A stretch of 17,500 nt of DNA from positions 1 through 17,500 of the forward strand of contig JABUQX010007430.1 in assembly GCA_015478945.1 (NCBI GenBank), read 5' to 3'. The stretch comes from Trachelipus rathkii. Its lineage: Eukaryota; Arthropoda; Malacostraca; Isopoda; Trachelipodidae. This document shows positions 1 through 10,900 of the stretch, piece after piece. Within the stretch, counting starts at the first letter, position 1, and every line of letters begins with the position of its first letter. The position numbers were made by a program, and so were the translations under genes. Under the pieces are notes generated by a model. That model did not search any database, had not been told where the DNA came from, and saw nothing but the letters and a program-made list of their open reading frames with translations.

Positions 1-1400
1 AGATTTCGGATACAAGCAGAAAATAAAAGAAGCCAAGAATAAGGAAATCGAGAGTTGGAAAGAGAAGACAGTTTTTGAAGAATGTATAGGAAGAAAATGG
101 AATAAGATACTTAAACACGATGATATAGAAAAAAGAAAGAGGAGCTAATTTGGAAAGCAAATATATGATAGGTTTATGGAGAAAGAATTAGAATCGAGAT
201 GGCAAGCTCCTAACTTTCAACAGAAGGCTAAAAATAATACTTTCAATAATAATATGAAGAGGCGGTAAAGACCGATGCATCACCTATGTATGGAGAAGAA
301 AGAAATGGAATAAGAGAAGTGTGATAAAACCTCCGAGAACTAATACCTAAATATGGAAACGTAAGAAAACGGTTTAGTTAAGGATTAAGCAGCGAGAAAT
401 GGTATGAGAGCTTGAAGTGTAAAAACTGGGTAAGAGAAGTAAAAAATAACACTATATCAAATGGAATAGAATGGTTTATATTGGTATAGATGAATTCATA
501 GATGATCTAAATAGTGAATGAAAGGTTTGATGAGGAAATCATATCGAAAAAAAGAAAGAGCGAAAGTGGAAGAGAAGAAAGTAACGTTTTAATATCTAGC
601 ATGAAGGAACAAAAGAAAAGGAGTGAATAATTATAATCAGAAAGTTACAGCAAAAAAATTAGTGATATCTGAAAAAAAACAAGATAAAAGATTAAAGGTT
701 AAATGAAGAGAATGACAGAGATTTGGGTAAATTGGATGGCACAAAATACTCGTCCGGATCTTAGTTTTGACGTGAGTTTTTTTGGAAGAAAGATGAAAGA
801 GGCTACAGTAGAAGATTATAAGGAGCTAGCTAAAGTGGCTCAAAGAGCAAAAAAGGAAGAAATTCAAATGAAAATACCAAAATTAAGAAAGGGAAGAATG
901 AGGTTGGAGGTTTACTCAGATGCATCTTTTGAGTGAGCGAGGGAAGGACACAGATAGGGTATTGCATACGGATAAGAGGTAGAGAGGGTAATATATGTCC
1001 TTTATTGTGGAAGTCCAAAGTAGCAAAAGAGTGGTTAATTCAACTTTATCAGCTGAAACCTTGAGTATGGTGGAGGCTATTATGGGGGGAATATCTTAAA
1101 TATTTGTGGGAGAAAACAACTTACCAAATGATTTGAAAAAATGGATATTATAGATATGACAGATTGCAAATCTTTAAGAGATAGCATATATTCGACTAAG
1201 GGGTAAAGAATAGGATCTTAAGAACAGAGGTAGCTAATTTAAAGGAAAAAAATGAAAATATGGTGGTTAAGTCAGTAGAATGGGTAAGTGACACAAAAAT
1301 ACAAGATGGTGAAAAACAATAAATAAGAAAAAGATAATCGAATAAGAATGCTGGGAATAATAGGGGGTAAAACAAAAGTAAATATAAGGATAATTTTTAG
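1..1400 (+). mobile_element. Degenerate Ty1/copia LTR retrotransposon, 3' pol part
   Basis: A stretch of A+G-rich, C-poor DNA whose three forward frames together give a recognisable copia Pol order: reverse transcriptase, RNase H, then the conserved C-terminal tail. The element runs off the left edge, so gag, protease and integrase are not visible. No LTR could be found. After about 1350 the protein similarity fades, and a purine-rich stretch at 1577-1593 could be a relic polypurine tract, but a following LTR is not evident. Many stops and frame changes show that the copy is old and inactive. Confidence 0.85.
20..1345 (+). pseudogene. pol: copia Pol remnant: reverse transcriptase and RNase H
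   Basis: In active copies this polyprotein makes cDNA from the element RNA in cytoplasmic virus-like particles. Seen here: KPPR at about 329-340 (frame-shifted) followed by ELIPKYGNV at about 340-362; EKWYESLK at about 393-417, matching the copia RT segment before the catalytic box; GIDEF at about 484-498 where the family has its V/I-DD-F catalytic box, with one Asp apparently replaced by Glu; NWMAQNTRPDLSFDV at about 730-775, a very characteristic copia RT/RNase H junction; YSDASF near 914-931, the first RNase H acidic motif; then after an in-frame stop GYCIRIRG, LLWKSK and NSTLSAET (950-1065); and DCKSLRDSIYSTKG with ILRTEVA and EWVSDTK (1160-1300), the C-terminal RNase H and tail. The longest open piece is only 77 codons (703-936). 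The frame changes at least five times. The family assignment is secure; inactivity is directly visible. Confidence 0.88.
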
Positions 1401-1846
1401 TTTTAGTATGTATGTTCGCTTTCACTCAAAGGGCCATGCGTTTTTTTCTTGATCCGTCAATTTGATGTGATTAACTTATATTCTTTTTCTTATAGAATGA
1501 GATAAACTGTTGATTATTGTGTTTTTAGTTGGTTAAAATATATGATTTAAATAGGGGCTTATAATAAAACAAAATTATGGAGGAAGATTATAGAAATGAA
1601 ACTGAAGGATATTTTGAAATAGTGAATGTGAGATCATAAATAAGCTTTTTTTTAATTTCTTTTTTACTCCGGACATTTTTGATATCATCAACTCATTTTA
1701 CTTGTAACCCTATACTATTACTATAATCATCGTATTCATTCTGAAAGTTTTTTAGTCCATGTGGAGACCTTTTTTTTGTTCGCTTCTTGATTTGCAAATG
1801 TTCTAACAAAAAAAAAGGTTATTAATTAAGTTCATATACTTATTTA
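1400..1846. other. AT-rich DNA without recognisable genes
   Basis: This stretch follows the copia Pol remnant and holds only short poly-T and poly-A runs and scattered stops in all frames. It could include the former 3' non-coding part and 3' LTR of the copia element, since a purine-rich segment lies at 1577-1593, but no matching second LTR exists in the window to prove it. Confidence 0.5.
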
Positions 1847-1935
1847 TATTAAATATCAATATATTATTATATTATATATATATTAATATCTATTATTTTA
1901 TTATATATTATATTATATATTATATATATATTCTA
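1847..1935. repeat. Degenerate (TA)n/(TTATA)n simple repeat
   Basis: Nearly pure A/T sequence made of irregular TATTA and TATATA units. It separates the G-rich copia remnant from a C-rich segment to its right, and may be an eroded microsatellite or element tail. Confidence 0.75.
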
Positions 1936-1994
1936 TTACTATACGATTATTCATACAATCGTTCACCTACTCGATACATCTTAATCACAGAAAA

Positions 1995-2745
1995 CAAATA
2001 CCTCATGAAATCCCCTTGCGCCCAAAGACTTAGTCCCTTGTGTCACAGATTAACGCAACCATCCACATCTTCAACATTTACAACTTTCCTATACCGCGCA
2101 CATCTGTTCCCATCATCCAACACATTTATCCCAATATATCCCAAACATTTGCCTCCAGTGCTCACCATACCACATGATTCACATCGCACTTTCCTCACTA
2201 CAACCATCACCTAACTTTAACTAATTTAACTTTTAAACCTCTCCTTTTACACACTCGCAAAACCCCTACTGATCCTCCAATTTCTTCAGTTCACCAAAAA
2301 AATCAAATCTCCACATATAATAAGCAGGCACCGTCCACTCTTCCACTCTCCATAGTCTAACGCCTTTCCCTACCACCCCTAACTAAATAAATAACAAGGA
2401 AACAGCACATCCGCTCACTCAATATTATCATATTAAACAATCACTTCAATCGCATTATCTTGCACATGATTCCCTCACGTCAAACATATTTTCTTTTAAA
2501 ATTCCATTCAAGAAGCCTACCACCAAATTCCATTCACAACACCTGCCACAGATTTCCCTATTTAATTCTGTCATATTCGCGTTGCATCCATAAAACCAAA
2601 TTACAATTATTCTTTTTCTCTCATTTCCTCAATCATCTGTTTCAATGTGAAATTGATCAGCTTGCATCCAATCCGCTTCTAAATAATCGTGTTCCTTGCA
2701 TTCATGGTCAGATTACACACGCACGTCTTCCAACGTAATACAGCA
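1995..2745 (-). pseudogene. Probable LINE ORF2 fragment: endonuclease end and linker
   Basis: The + strand is C/T-rich and poor in G, so the coding-like strand is the reverse one. Reading leftwards, about 2600-2450 gives NREICGR, then FLNGILKENMFDV and RESCAR, spaced like the part of an apurinic-type LINE endonuclease that follows the GD-N-A-R box (a D/N-A motif is represented by CNANM). Further left, about 2340-2290 gives RLWRVEEWTVPAYYMW, placed where the conserved SDH region would be. About 2190-2070 gives RCESCGMVSTGGK then a GIN-V-DD stretch, resembling the Cys-rich linker before the RT in some crustacean LINEs. Frames shift between these pieces and stops are frequent. The RT is not found to the left. 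The similarity is recalled from family patterns rather than computed. The family differs from LINE-A and LINE-B. A non-coding origin remains possible. Confidence 0.42.
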
Positions 2746-2824
2746 TATATCTTTCTACAACATAATAAACTAATTCCTTTATAGTTCTAAGTTTCACTCC
2801 TCTCCGTATATAAGATAGGGTATC

Positions 2825-3020
2825 ATTATTTATATTATTATTAGTATTATTATATTATATTAATTATTATTATATATATATATTATATTATTATTATTAA
2901 TTATATTATTATTATATACAGTATTATATAATTAATTTGATTATTAATTATATTATATTATTATTATTAATATATTATATTATATTATACTATATTATAT
3001 TATATATTATATTATTAATT
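2825..3020. repeat. Degenerate (TA/TTA/ATT)n block
   Basis: About 190 bases of almost only A and T in irregular TATTA, ATTATT and TATAT units. It lies directly at the left end of LINE-A and to the right of the minus-strand LINE-like fragment. It may be an old microsatellite that served as an insertion site or grew from a tail. Confidence 0.85.
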
Positions 3021-3029
3021 TATTTCAAT

Positions 3030-5090
3030 TCCATTGGCTAATTGGGGGAATTGCGTGTTTTTTGGCTAACTACTCTGGAATGAATCCTGCTTTGACTCGG
3101 GGATGCCTCGGTCACGCTGAAAAGGTGGGGGCCGTAAATCACCGATGGATGAGCGTTTCCATCTTCAACTAATCTTTTCTCCCCAAAATCATGTCGATGA
3201 CCTGTTCTCGCGTGCCATTCATGAGAGAAGACATTTTCTGAATGATCGGGCATGGAAAAACTCCATCTCCTATCAACTCACTTACATTTTCATTCTCTCG
3301 GAAATCATGCAGGGACATTATTAGGCAGGTTTAGCGCACTTCACTAAACGAAAGTGCGGACAGATCTTGGTTCTCCTACCGATAAAATTTCTGGCCCTTG
3401 CCAAAAATAATCTCTAACAACTTTTGTAAATCTGCCTTTCCTCTCCTTATTCGCTCGGACGGTTCTGTAGCTAATCTGAAAAGGCCCATGCTCTTCGGCC
3501 TCCATTTTCATCTAATCACCTGGACGATCGGCATCCCTCTACTCTCTCTCCTTCAGTCTAACCGTATTACACATATCGTGTCATGATCTGAGATCTAGAA
3601 CTCAGAAGGCTATTGGCCCGGAGCATCTCCCCGTGTTTGAGGGATGTGCTTCGAACTGCGCCTGTCTCCGTCAACCTACTCCTATGCCTATCAATACTTT
3701 CTCATGCGGAAGCGCACATCCAAAGCCAATTCCGAAAAAGGCCAGCCTCTCTGGATCCTTCCAACTATCGCCCTAAGCTCCACTTGATCCATCCAAATTC
3801 TTGAAACTCTCTTACCCATTTCCTGATCATCTGATCCCATTCCTCTTTTCAGATCAACAGTAATCGGCTTCGTCGTTTCGAGGTCAACTGAGATTATACT
3901 TTCCTATCTAAACGATTATGGTCTCAAAAAAAATGGAATAAAAACCCCCCAATTTTAGAACGTGGTGGCGCTTACATATCCAAAGCTTTTGATCGGTTTG
4001 GCATCGATCACGCTCCTCTAGCCCCTTCCTTGGTTTCTCCTCTCTTTGCTACTCTGTCTGTTTTTTCTCTCCGTCGCTCATATTCATGCACCCTTGATGG
4101 AGCGACCTCTTCCTCCTTTCTGTTATTGTGTTTCCGCAAGTTTCAGTCTATCTAAACTTTATCTACGTTACAACGATCTCCTCAGCTGTATTTACTAACT
4201 CTTTCACTCTTATGCCGATGAACTCAACTCTCCACTTTCTACTCACAGATCTATTCCCTCCTTTGCTTCTAGAGTTGCTTCCATCTTCAGCTTTCCGATG
4301 CTATTCTTTGTTATCCTGGAATGGATTTTCCGGTGGGTCACGAACTTGTTAAATCACCTCTTAAAACTCAACTAGTACTACATCTCCCCTCAAAAACACT
4401 CCCAACTTTCCTATTTCTCTTCGACGCTCTACAACGTCACTCCTGTACACAAAACACCTGTCTAACATAACAATAAATTGTCTGGAAAACCTCATATCTC
4501 AAAGGCCAAGGTGCCCCCCCCCCTCAAATCTAGGGTTTTGTTCAGTGCGGAATCTGTTTTTCTCTGCACAGCTACTCCAGTTTGTATAAGGGCTTAATTC
4601 GCCCTTGATGGATACTGTATCTCACATTGGGGGGCCTCCGCTCACACTCTTCATGATAGGGTGATCTAAAGCTAAAGAGACTAAAACTGTCCCTACATCT
4701 CTAACTCTCTTGACCCTCCTACTCTGGAACGTCTGGCGCACTATCGTCTTTTCTATAGGTACTGACAACGGTAGATACTCGCGGGAGTTGGGCCACTCGC
4801 TTCCCTCCATTCGCGTCGCCTCGCAATACCAAGGGGGTGCCTGCCTCTCGCATGAATTTGCGTAAGTATTGAAAGAACCCAGACTGTTCGTTGTGGTGGC
4901 CCTTTCTTCCGCTATCGTTCTGTTAAACCCCTTTCCTTCTCTTTTCCAACTATTTTAATTCTTCCTCTCTTTAAAGCCAACGTCTGCGCTACCTGTGAGA
5001 TTTGCCTTAGTGGATTGTGGGTTTTTAATGTTTTTTCCGCCCCTCCTGAAAGGGCTCGCCCGTGATTGGTGTTAACTGAAAAAAAAACTA
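3030..5090 (+). mobile_element. LINE-A: 5'-truncated Jockey-type non-LTR retrotransposon
   Basis: C/T-rich sequence carrying the ORF2 of a Jockey-type LINE from just after the endonuclease through the RT and thumb. ORF1 and the endonuclease are absent, as expected for 5' truncation during target-primed reverse transcription; the left end abuts an A/T block at about 3020-3030. After the thumb, about 5005-5075, comes a short 3' UTR with a poly-A run near 5080. T-rich sequence continues to about 5165, so the right end is uncertain by up to 80 bases. No target-site duplication could be recognised. Confidence 0.85.
3045..4995 (+). pseudogene. LINE-A ORF2 remnant (linker, RT, thumb)
   Basis: ORF2 of Jockey LINEs nicks target DNA and reverse transcribes the element RNA. 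In order: WNESCFDSG-like linker words at 3075-3105; PKIISNNFCKSAFP with LIRSDGSVAN at 3398-3475, a hallmark before the RT fingers; a KA-GPE-LPVF segment at 3605-3640 (family: GPDGIP); KRPASLDPSNYRP at about 3737-3774; ISKAFDR at 3976-3996, RT motif A, where the codon expected for the first catalytic Asp reads TAC (3973-3975) beside a small deletion; a VFPQVSV segment near 4130-4150 for the usual GVPQGS; and YADE at 4211-4222 for YADD, so the second catalytic Asp is Glu. Thumb pieces follow: NLVKSPLKTQL (4345-4375), GLIRP (about 4587-4601), GGPPLTL (4629-4650), a FYRY/GR-S-EL-like segment (4750-4790) and SLFKANVCA (4969-4995). There are stops and frame changes throughout. No RNase H follows, unlike LINE-B. 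The family is secure. Confidence 0.87.
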
Positions 5091-5690
5091 ATATTTTTGT
5101 TCTTGTTATTTGTTTGATTTACTTATTTACTGGTTTTATTTATTTTTTGTTTTATTTTGTTAATTCATCTAATATTAATATGTCCAGTTCACTACCCGTC
5201 GCCCTCCTCATTACATCCATCTCCTCAGTTCGTAAACGTACACCCTAACGTATTCCGGATCTCTCTTCTGAGAGTCTCCCAACCTTATCCTTTGGCTACC
5301 GAGTTTGTCTCCGTGTTATCAAATATGCCCACTGCCCCACTCCTCGTGGGTGAGGTACAAGGTCCAAAAACCGGTTATCTCGTCTTTCTCCGGACGCTAT
5401 TTCTGAGACCCGCCCTTGCCAAACCACTGAGGAGGCCCTGTCCTGACACTTGGCTCGCGTCTTAGTCCGTGTGTGCACGTAGACTGGACGCGGAATTTTC
5501 TGAGTTTCCGAGGTCACACCCATGGCCTACCTACGGGTTGGGATTTATAAGGGGGAGGAATTATGCTATTGGCCTATTATGTTCTTAAGGATATACTTTT
5601 TTAATTTCATCAGTAGGTCTGTAAGGTTTAATTCTGCCCGAGAGCGGTGGTATTTATATGAAAAAAAAAGAATAACGTTTCCCAAGAAAG
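5090..5690. other. Junction of LINE-A 3' end and putative 5' UTR of LINE-B
   Basis: The first 80 bases are T-rich and could be the 3' end of LINE-A. From about 5170 the base composition becomes balanced and several frames are open for 60-100 codons (5157-5465 +, 5296-5523 -, 5522-5797 +), but none gives a recognisable domain. The position directly upstream of the LINE-B ORF1 makes a LINE-B 5' UTR or ORF1 N-terminus the simplest reading. A third unrelated fragment cannot be excluded. Confidence 0.45.
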
Positions 5691-5699
5691 TCGGAATTC

Positions 5700-6620
5700 A
5701 ACATCTGTCGGCCCCCAACCCTACCACGCTCCTGCGTTCCAGAAGGGCTTTTGATGCCTATAAGAATGTTGGATTCCACACACAACCCAATATCTAATTC
5801 ATAGCCCTTATCAGGATACCCCCGTCTAGAACAGATACCTGTTAGGCCCTTTCAGAATGCCAATCTTTCAAACTTTATGTCAGCCATCCAAACCCCTGCC
5901 CGTCAGCAAGTCCCATTCCAAACCCAGAATAATCCAATCCAAACAATCGTTCTCAAGCTCCCCTCCAAGGTTCTCAATTCTTCTTCTAACCCGCTTTAAT
6001 TATTTACATTTGACACTCAGACACCTTCCTCGGCTTCTTTGTAGCTTCCTTAGTGATGCTTTGAAAGCTGCTCTCAAACTACTGACCACAGGCTACGCCC
6101 ATGAGGAACTGTTAATAATTCCGTTATGCTCCTCTGAACCCCCAAATACAACGTACCTGCTCCCTAATCACATCTGGGAAGATTACCTGCATTTCCACCA
6201 TGACGATGTCGAACACGTCAAAGGTACCATACGCCGAGTCTTTCATGCTTCGATGACATTCCTCATTCTTTTACAGAAACAACGTGCCCAACACAGACGT
6301 TATCGTCACCTTCCGCGTAAGATAACTGTTCAAAGGCGAACCCGTCTCCTATATCTCTTTGTGCCTTTTCCTTCATCCAAATGTAAAACTTGGTTTTTAC
6401 CATGCACACGGTTCGGACTTAGTATATTTAGTATACCTTCCTTGTTGTCCTAACTGCAAGGTCCCACACCCAGCCTCTGTACACCGCCCCGTTTTTGCCT
6501 TGGAGAAGGAAATTCCTGAGAGTGCACCCTTCATAAGGTAAGACTCGAGTAACTACTTCGCCGTGCAAAGGATAATCTGGCTCATCTCTCTTCTTATCGC
6601 ATGCCGACCACTGCCTCTGC
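5700..6620 (+). pseudogene. LINE-B ORF1 remnant (Gag-like nucleic-acid-binding protein)
   Basis: ORF1 proteins of this superfamily bind the element RNA and form ribonucleoprotein particles. The N-terminal part (about 5700-6050) is rich in Ser, Pro, Gln and Asn, as usual for the disordered head. A longer open piece (5857-6453, 198 codons) includes an RRM/gag-like middle part with PLCSSEPP at about 6127-6150. Near its end a second frame carries CPNCKVPHPAS at 6446-6478 and then PVFALEKEI, the last zinc knuckle and the helix after it. The C-x2-C-x4-H ligands are intact but the final Cys has been lost. In the same frame, GFYHAHGSDL at about 6381-6411 keeps the GH-type core of an earlier knuckle without its cysteines. 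After it come IRVR and LRRAKDNLAHLSSYR (6535-6600), the usual basic segment. Stops and frameshifts show it is non-functional. Confidence 0.75.
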
Positions 6621-7990
6621 GTTGCCTCTAACATGCTATCGCATCCCGCGCGTTTTGTCCGGAACTTGTCCACTTCGCATTTTAACCATCAGACTCCGAT
6701 AGATCACCTGACTTGGTGTTTCCTTTGGCACTGAACAATTTGTCCTCCCAACTCTCCTACCACTGGTCCGCTGAACACTCATCGTTCTACGTCGACACAG
6801 CCGACCCTCTCCCGTGGTCTCCCCTGTAAGGTCCATGCTGCTCCAGGGACTTATTTGCGACCTGTTCAGCTTTAGGCCGATGCAAACGTCCATGTGCATC
6901 CTATGAGCTGTACCATCTCCCTGAAACGACCTGCTTCTGTTCTCCGGGGAAAACAACAAGACATTCTATATGCGACACGCCCTTCCAAGACGGATCTCCA
7001 ACCAGACATCCGACTAGCTTCATACGGAAGCCACGGACTTTAAAACAAAATAACGCCGTTGGCGCTGGGAACCTGTCCACCGTCCCGCAAAACGGCTCGC
7101 CGCTGACAACCCACTGGCAACACGGAACATGATCCAATTTCTTACCCATCTGATCTATGTTATTCAAGCCGTCAAGACCTCTTCGCTCTACAATATTCAA
7201 GTAGTCCTGAGACTTTCTCGATCCTACAATGGACTCTCGACGCCCTCTATCCCGTAGGATTCTAGGCAATACTGGATCCGTTACAAGGGAATTCACAGAG
7301 GTAGTTGGATGATACTCTGCGCCGCGTCTATCCTCTGGAAGACGTGGCGCTGTCTCGATGTGTGTTTGTGTGGTTGGCTGCTGGTGGACACGGACTGAGA
7401 CTTTCTCGGATGCCACAATGGACTCTTCGGACTGCCCTTCTTCCGTAGGATTTCTACGTGCTAAAACTGGGATCCAGTTCAGGGGAAGTCACAGGAGGTA
7501 TTGGATGATACCTCCTGCGGCCGCGGTCTTCTTCTGAAACGTGCGCTGTCTCGATGGTGTGTTGGTCTGTGGCTGCTGGGACACGGAAAGGAATGAGTCT
7601 GCTTCTTCTTTCCCGCCTCTCTCCTCCTCCCACTTGATTTCGGTACTTTGAATCTGAGCCATCTAGCACCTACCAGGCGTGACATAAGCTCCCGAGAATT
7701 GACTACGATACCAACAACATTTGCTTCAATGTTCTCCTACACTCCGATGACATCCATTCCTACTTGTCCTTTCTCTTACCCTCTACCCCAAACCTTTGAT
7801 GGTGCCTCTTGAGGACATACCAGCCCTTCAGTCTGCAAGAATCGCAGCGGCGCAAGCTGGGAAGATCGTTCGAAATGTAAGGTGCAGAGACTGACACGCC
7901 TTCAGAGAGCCTCTCCTATGGGCTTGGCAGGAACCCCCTCGTAAAGCATGAGGTCACCAGCTATCCCTTGCAACTGATTCATCCTCCTTC
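6620..7990 (+). other. LINE-B ORF1 C-terminal/inter-ORF region, coding state lost
   Basis: Between the zinc-knuckle region and the ORF2 endonuclease no conserved domain is expected; families of this type have a Ser/Pro/Thr-rich ORF1 tail here. Forward frames are short. The reverse strand is open for 171 codons at 6901-7416, 107 codons at 6636-6959 and 71 codons at 7454-7669. A 128-codon reverse-strand shadow also occurs inside the clearly forward-coding ORF2 at 8807-9193, so such openness alone is not evidence for a gene. A 188-bp tandem duplication sits in the middle (7209-7588). Confidence 0.5.
7209..7588. repeat. Diverged 188-bp tandem duplication inside LINE-B
   Basis: Two adjacent copies, 7209-7396 and 7397-7588. 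Shared landmarks in the same order include GAGACTTTCTCG (7209 and 7397), ACAATGGACTCT, CCGTAGGATT, TTGGATGATAC, GCGCTGTCTCGATG, and GGCTGCTG followed by GGACACGGA at the ends. The copies differ by many substitutions and small indels, so the duplication is old. On the reverse strand both copies give a similar peptide (HIETA against HTIETA, then ED-RG and YHP), and the forward strand gives a shared TMDSS/TMDSR peptide. The coding strand is therefore not settled by the repeat itself. Confidence 0.85.
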
Positions 7991-7999
7991 CCCGGTTTG

Positions 8000-10900
8000 T
8001 TCCAGCCCTACCGGCGTAATGCGGACACGGGACCGCTCAGCTTATCAATCTGAGAAGACTGCCAGAACCCAAAACATCGTGACATGTCATGGACGTCGTG
8101 GACATTGATTTATTTACCTTCTATGACACTTTCCTCCTGTGGAACTCTGAGTTGTAATTACGAAAGCAAACAAAGAGATGCTTGTCGGCTCCTCAGCTCT
8201 TGGCTTTGTTACGGTAACTACAACTATCGCGACAAGAAACTCTGCAACCTTCAAGGTACACTGGCCTCTATCTTCCCTTAACCGCGAGCAGCGACAGGAG
8301 CGGGGCAGCGATCCTGCTTCAGGAGTCTGTCCCATTCACTCCATTCCCCTCCACTCTTTACATACCGAGCGTCTTATATCATCTGAAACATCGCTTGCAT
8401 CTTTCCAGTGGACCTGCGCCCCACGTAATATACAAAAAACCTTGTCGATTTTCAGGGTCCTCCGCCGCGCATATATCCTTGGTGACTTTAACCTCCTTCA
8501 CTCTTCCACTATGTACTACACTGTTCACCCCCAATGCCGATTGAATATTGGGTATTTTGCAGGCTTCTCATTGGATGTGTTCAACACGGGTCTCAACCGT
8601 CTGAACGTTTATGAAAACGGCACTTACTCTATGTGATGGTCTCGTGTGTTTCATCTCGTCCTCAAGTAGTTTTGGATGGAAAGGTCGGCTTCCCTCTGTG
8701 ATAGTGACACCCAATCGTGATACCATCCTTCAGCCCCAGTCCCGCAGCAACAACTTTATTCTGGCTACCGAAGACCAACGGTCACTTCATCAAGCCACTT
8801 ACTTTCTCATTCTTCTGCAACTACCATCCCCGCGCCAATGCCTTCACTTATTTTCAGGAAGCATTCCTTCAGGCGCAACGGACCATATACCCCATTCAAT
8901 CTGGATCGGCAATCGACACCCTGGGGAACCAGGAACTGTGGTCGGCTAAATCGTGAAAATCGTAACTTATATAGGCTGTATAAATAAACTCCCACACCTG
9001 TCAACTTGATTCGTTTAAAGTTTCGGCAGCCTGCTCCCGGCGAATTTAATTCGCGTATGTCGTAAACAATATTCGAAACTAGCCTTCCAACGTCAATATA
9101 TCTAACGCCTGTATCATCTGGTCCCATAAAAGAGGTGCGAAAATTTCTACGAAAACAACCAATGGCAATCACCAACTCTTCTACGGCCCGCATTACCTCG
9201 ATGTCATCGCTAATGCCCCGGGCGGTCGTGGTGGACGAGTTGGTTAGTCACTTCCGTCAGTTCCAGCGGTTCCATATCCGAACCTTTTTGTTGACCGAAC
9301 TAAAGCTATGAAAGATGAGCCGCTGGCCTGACGGCATTCCTTCCAGATGCTCCAGCAGCTCATCCACCCGCTCGGTCCATCCGCCTCACAGCATAAGATG
9401 CCTGTCTCGTCTACTGCATACTTGCCCCCATTCCCAAACCTGGGAAGGATCGACTTCTTTGATAACCATTCCTATTTCATGACTTTGCAACAACTCAAAG
9501 CTCATGAAAGATTTGGTGGCTCCCGTCTTGGTCCACGTTGGCGCAACTCTAGCATTTTCTGACTACAAATTGTTTGCGCACCATCGCTCCAACTCAGACC
9601 TCCTTCGGTTGATCAGACTTTCGAGAGGCATTTCTTCCAACAAAATCCTTGTCTTTTCTTTGACGCGAAAAAGGCAGATAGCCAAGGAGGTCTGGTTTGC
9701 GGACCTCATTCCTTGGCCTTGGGAGGGGGTGCAACTTCCCTTCTTCCTTCATAAAGCAACTCTTCGTTTCAATCGTGGTACCACGCTGTCGAAGCGTTTT
9801 GTCCTGGATGAAGGGGTGCCGCAGTTGTTCTGAGCGTTTTGCTTTTCTCAATAGGTTCAATGGTAGTCAGCTCATTTTATTCCCGACTCGAGCTTGCTCC
9901 ATCCATGTGACGATCTTGCCTGTACATCACTGGAGTAAAACACTTGCTTTAGGTGTCATACTCAGCTCGCCACCAATTTAATTCTCCTTCTGAAGCGTGG
10001 CTTACCTCTCCAGTGAAACTACAGCCGTCTTTCCCCCCCTCAAAAACTAAAACGTTGTTCGGGTAGGGTCCGCATAAAATCGCTTTCTATCTACGCCTTA
10101 TGGCCCCTATCTGTGGAAACCATCAGCAGATCTCTGGATCTGTTGCTCGATGAGCGCCTGACGTACCTTTCTCGCATTGCTGTTTCCGCATTCCTGATTT
10201 GCTTACTGGCACCTCACCTCTAAGATTGGTGCGACTGAAAACCATGCCAGCTCCACCTTTACATCATGCAGGTTCGGACTAAACTAGACTATGGTTGCGT
10301 CATATTTGACAGACCCCTCGCTTACCTCGCTTCTGACCCGCATTCAGACAAACGTCCTGAGAATAGCCACGGAGCAATTTCTTCCCTCGAGGGAAACCTG
10401 GAGCGGAGCAGAGGTGAAAGCCTCTATCCTAACGGAGGAGCCAGACTCATGGTGCTTACTATTCCTACCGTATTTAGGTTCCTACACATCGGCCCTTGAC
10501 ATCTATTAAAGAGGGCGTCTCACAACCCTTCTTATTGGCTTTTGCTGGGGTGTTAACTGTACTTCCATCTCGCTTCCTAGACACTTCCTGCGAGCGGTCA
10601 TGGCAACTTATGATATCACCTCTACCCAACAACAGTGGGTTTTATCCGAATCCTACTCTCTGCAACAGAAATCCGATTTCACCAAAGTCGGAGCACACCC
10701 ATGCGTTGAGGATTCGCCTTCCTGTCCAGGGGAGGTCCATAACTACTCTATGCGTTTCATACAGTGTTCCAAACATTACTGTATCCCAGCACCTTGCCAC
10801 CTGTATTCGTCCTTGTTTTTTAGCGGTGTGTCAACTCGGATGAACAGAAACAGCAACCGATCACCGAGGGGTAACTACTCCACTTTCCGATTCTAGAATG

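Noticed and set aside
4509..4523. Run of about ten C residues as a special element
   Set aside because: It lies within the degenerate LINE-A ORF2 and is most simply a slippage tract that adds to its frameshifts.
8807..9193. 128-codon reverse-strand open frame
   Set aside because: It lies inside the forward ORF2 endonuclease-RT linker, where forward-strand family words such as NRENRNLYRLYK are recognisable; it is a composition-driven shadow.
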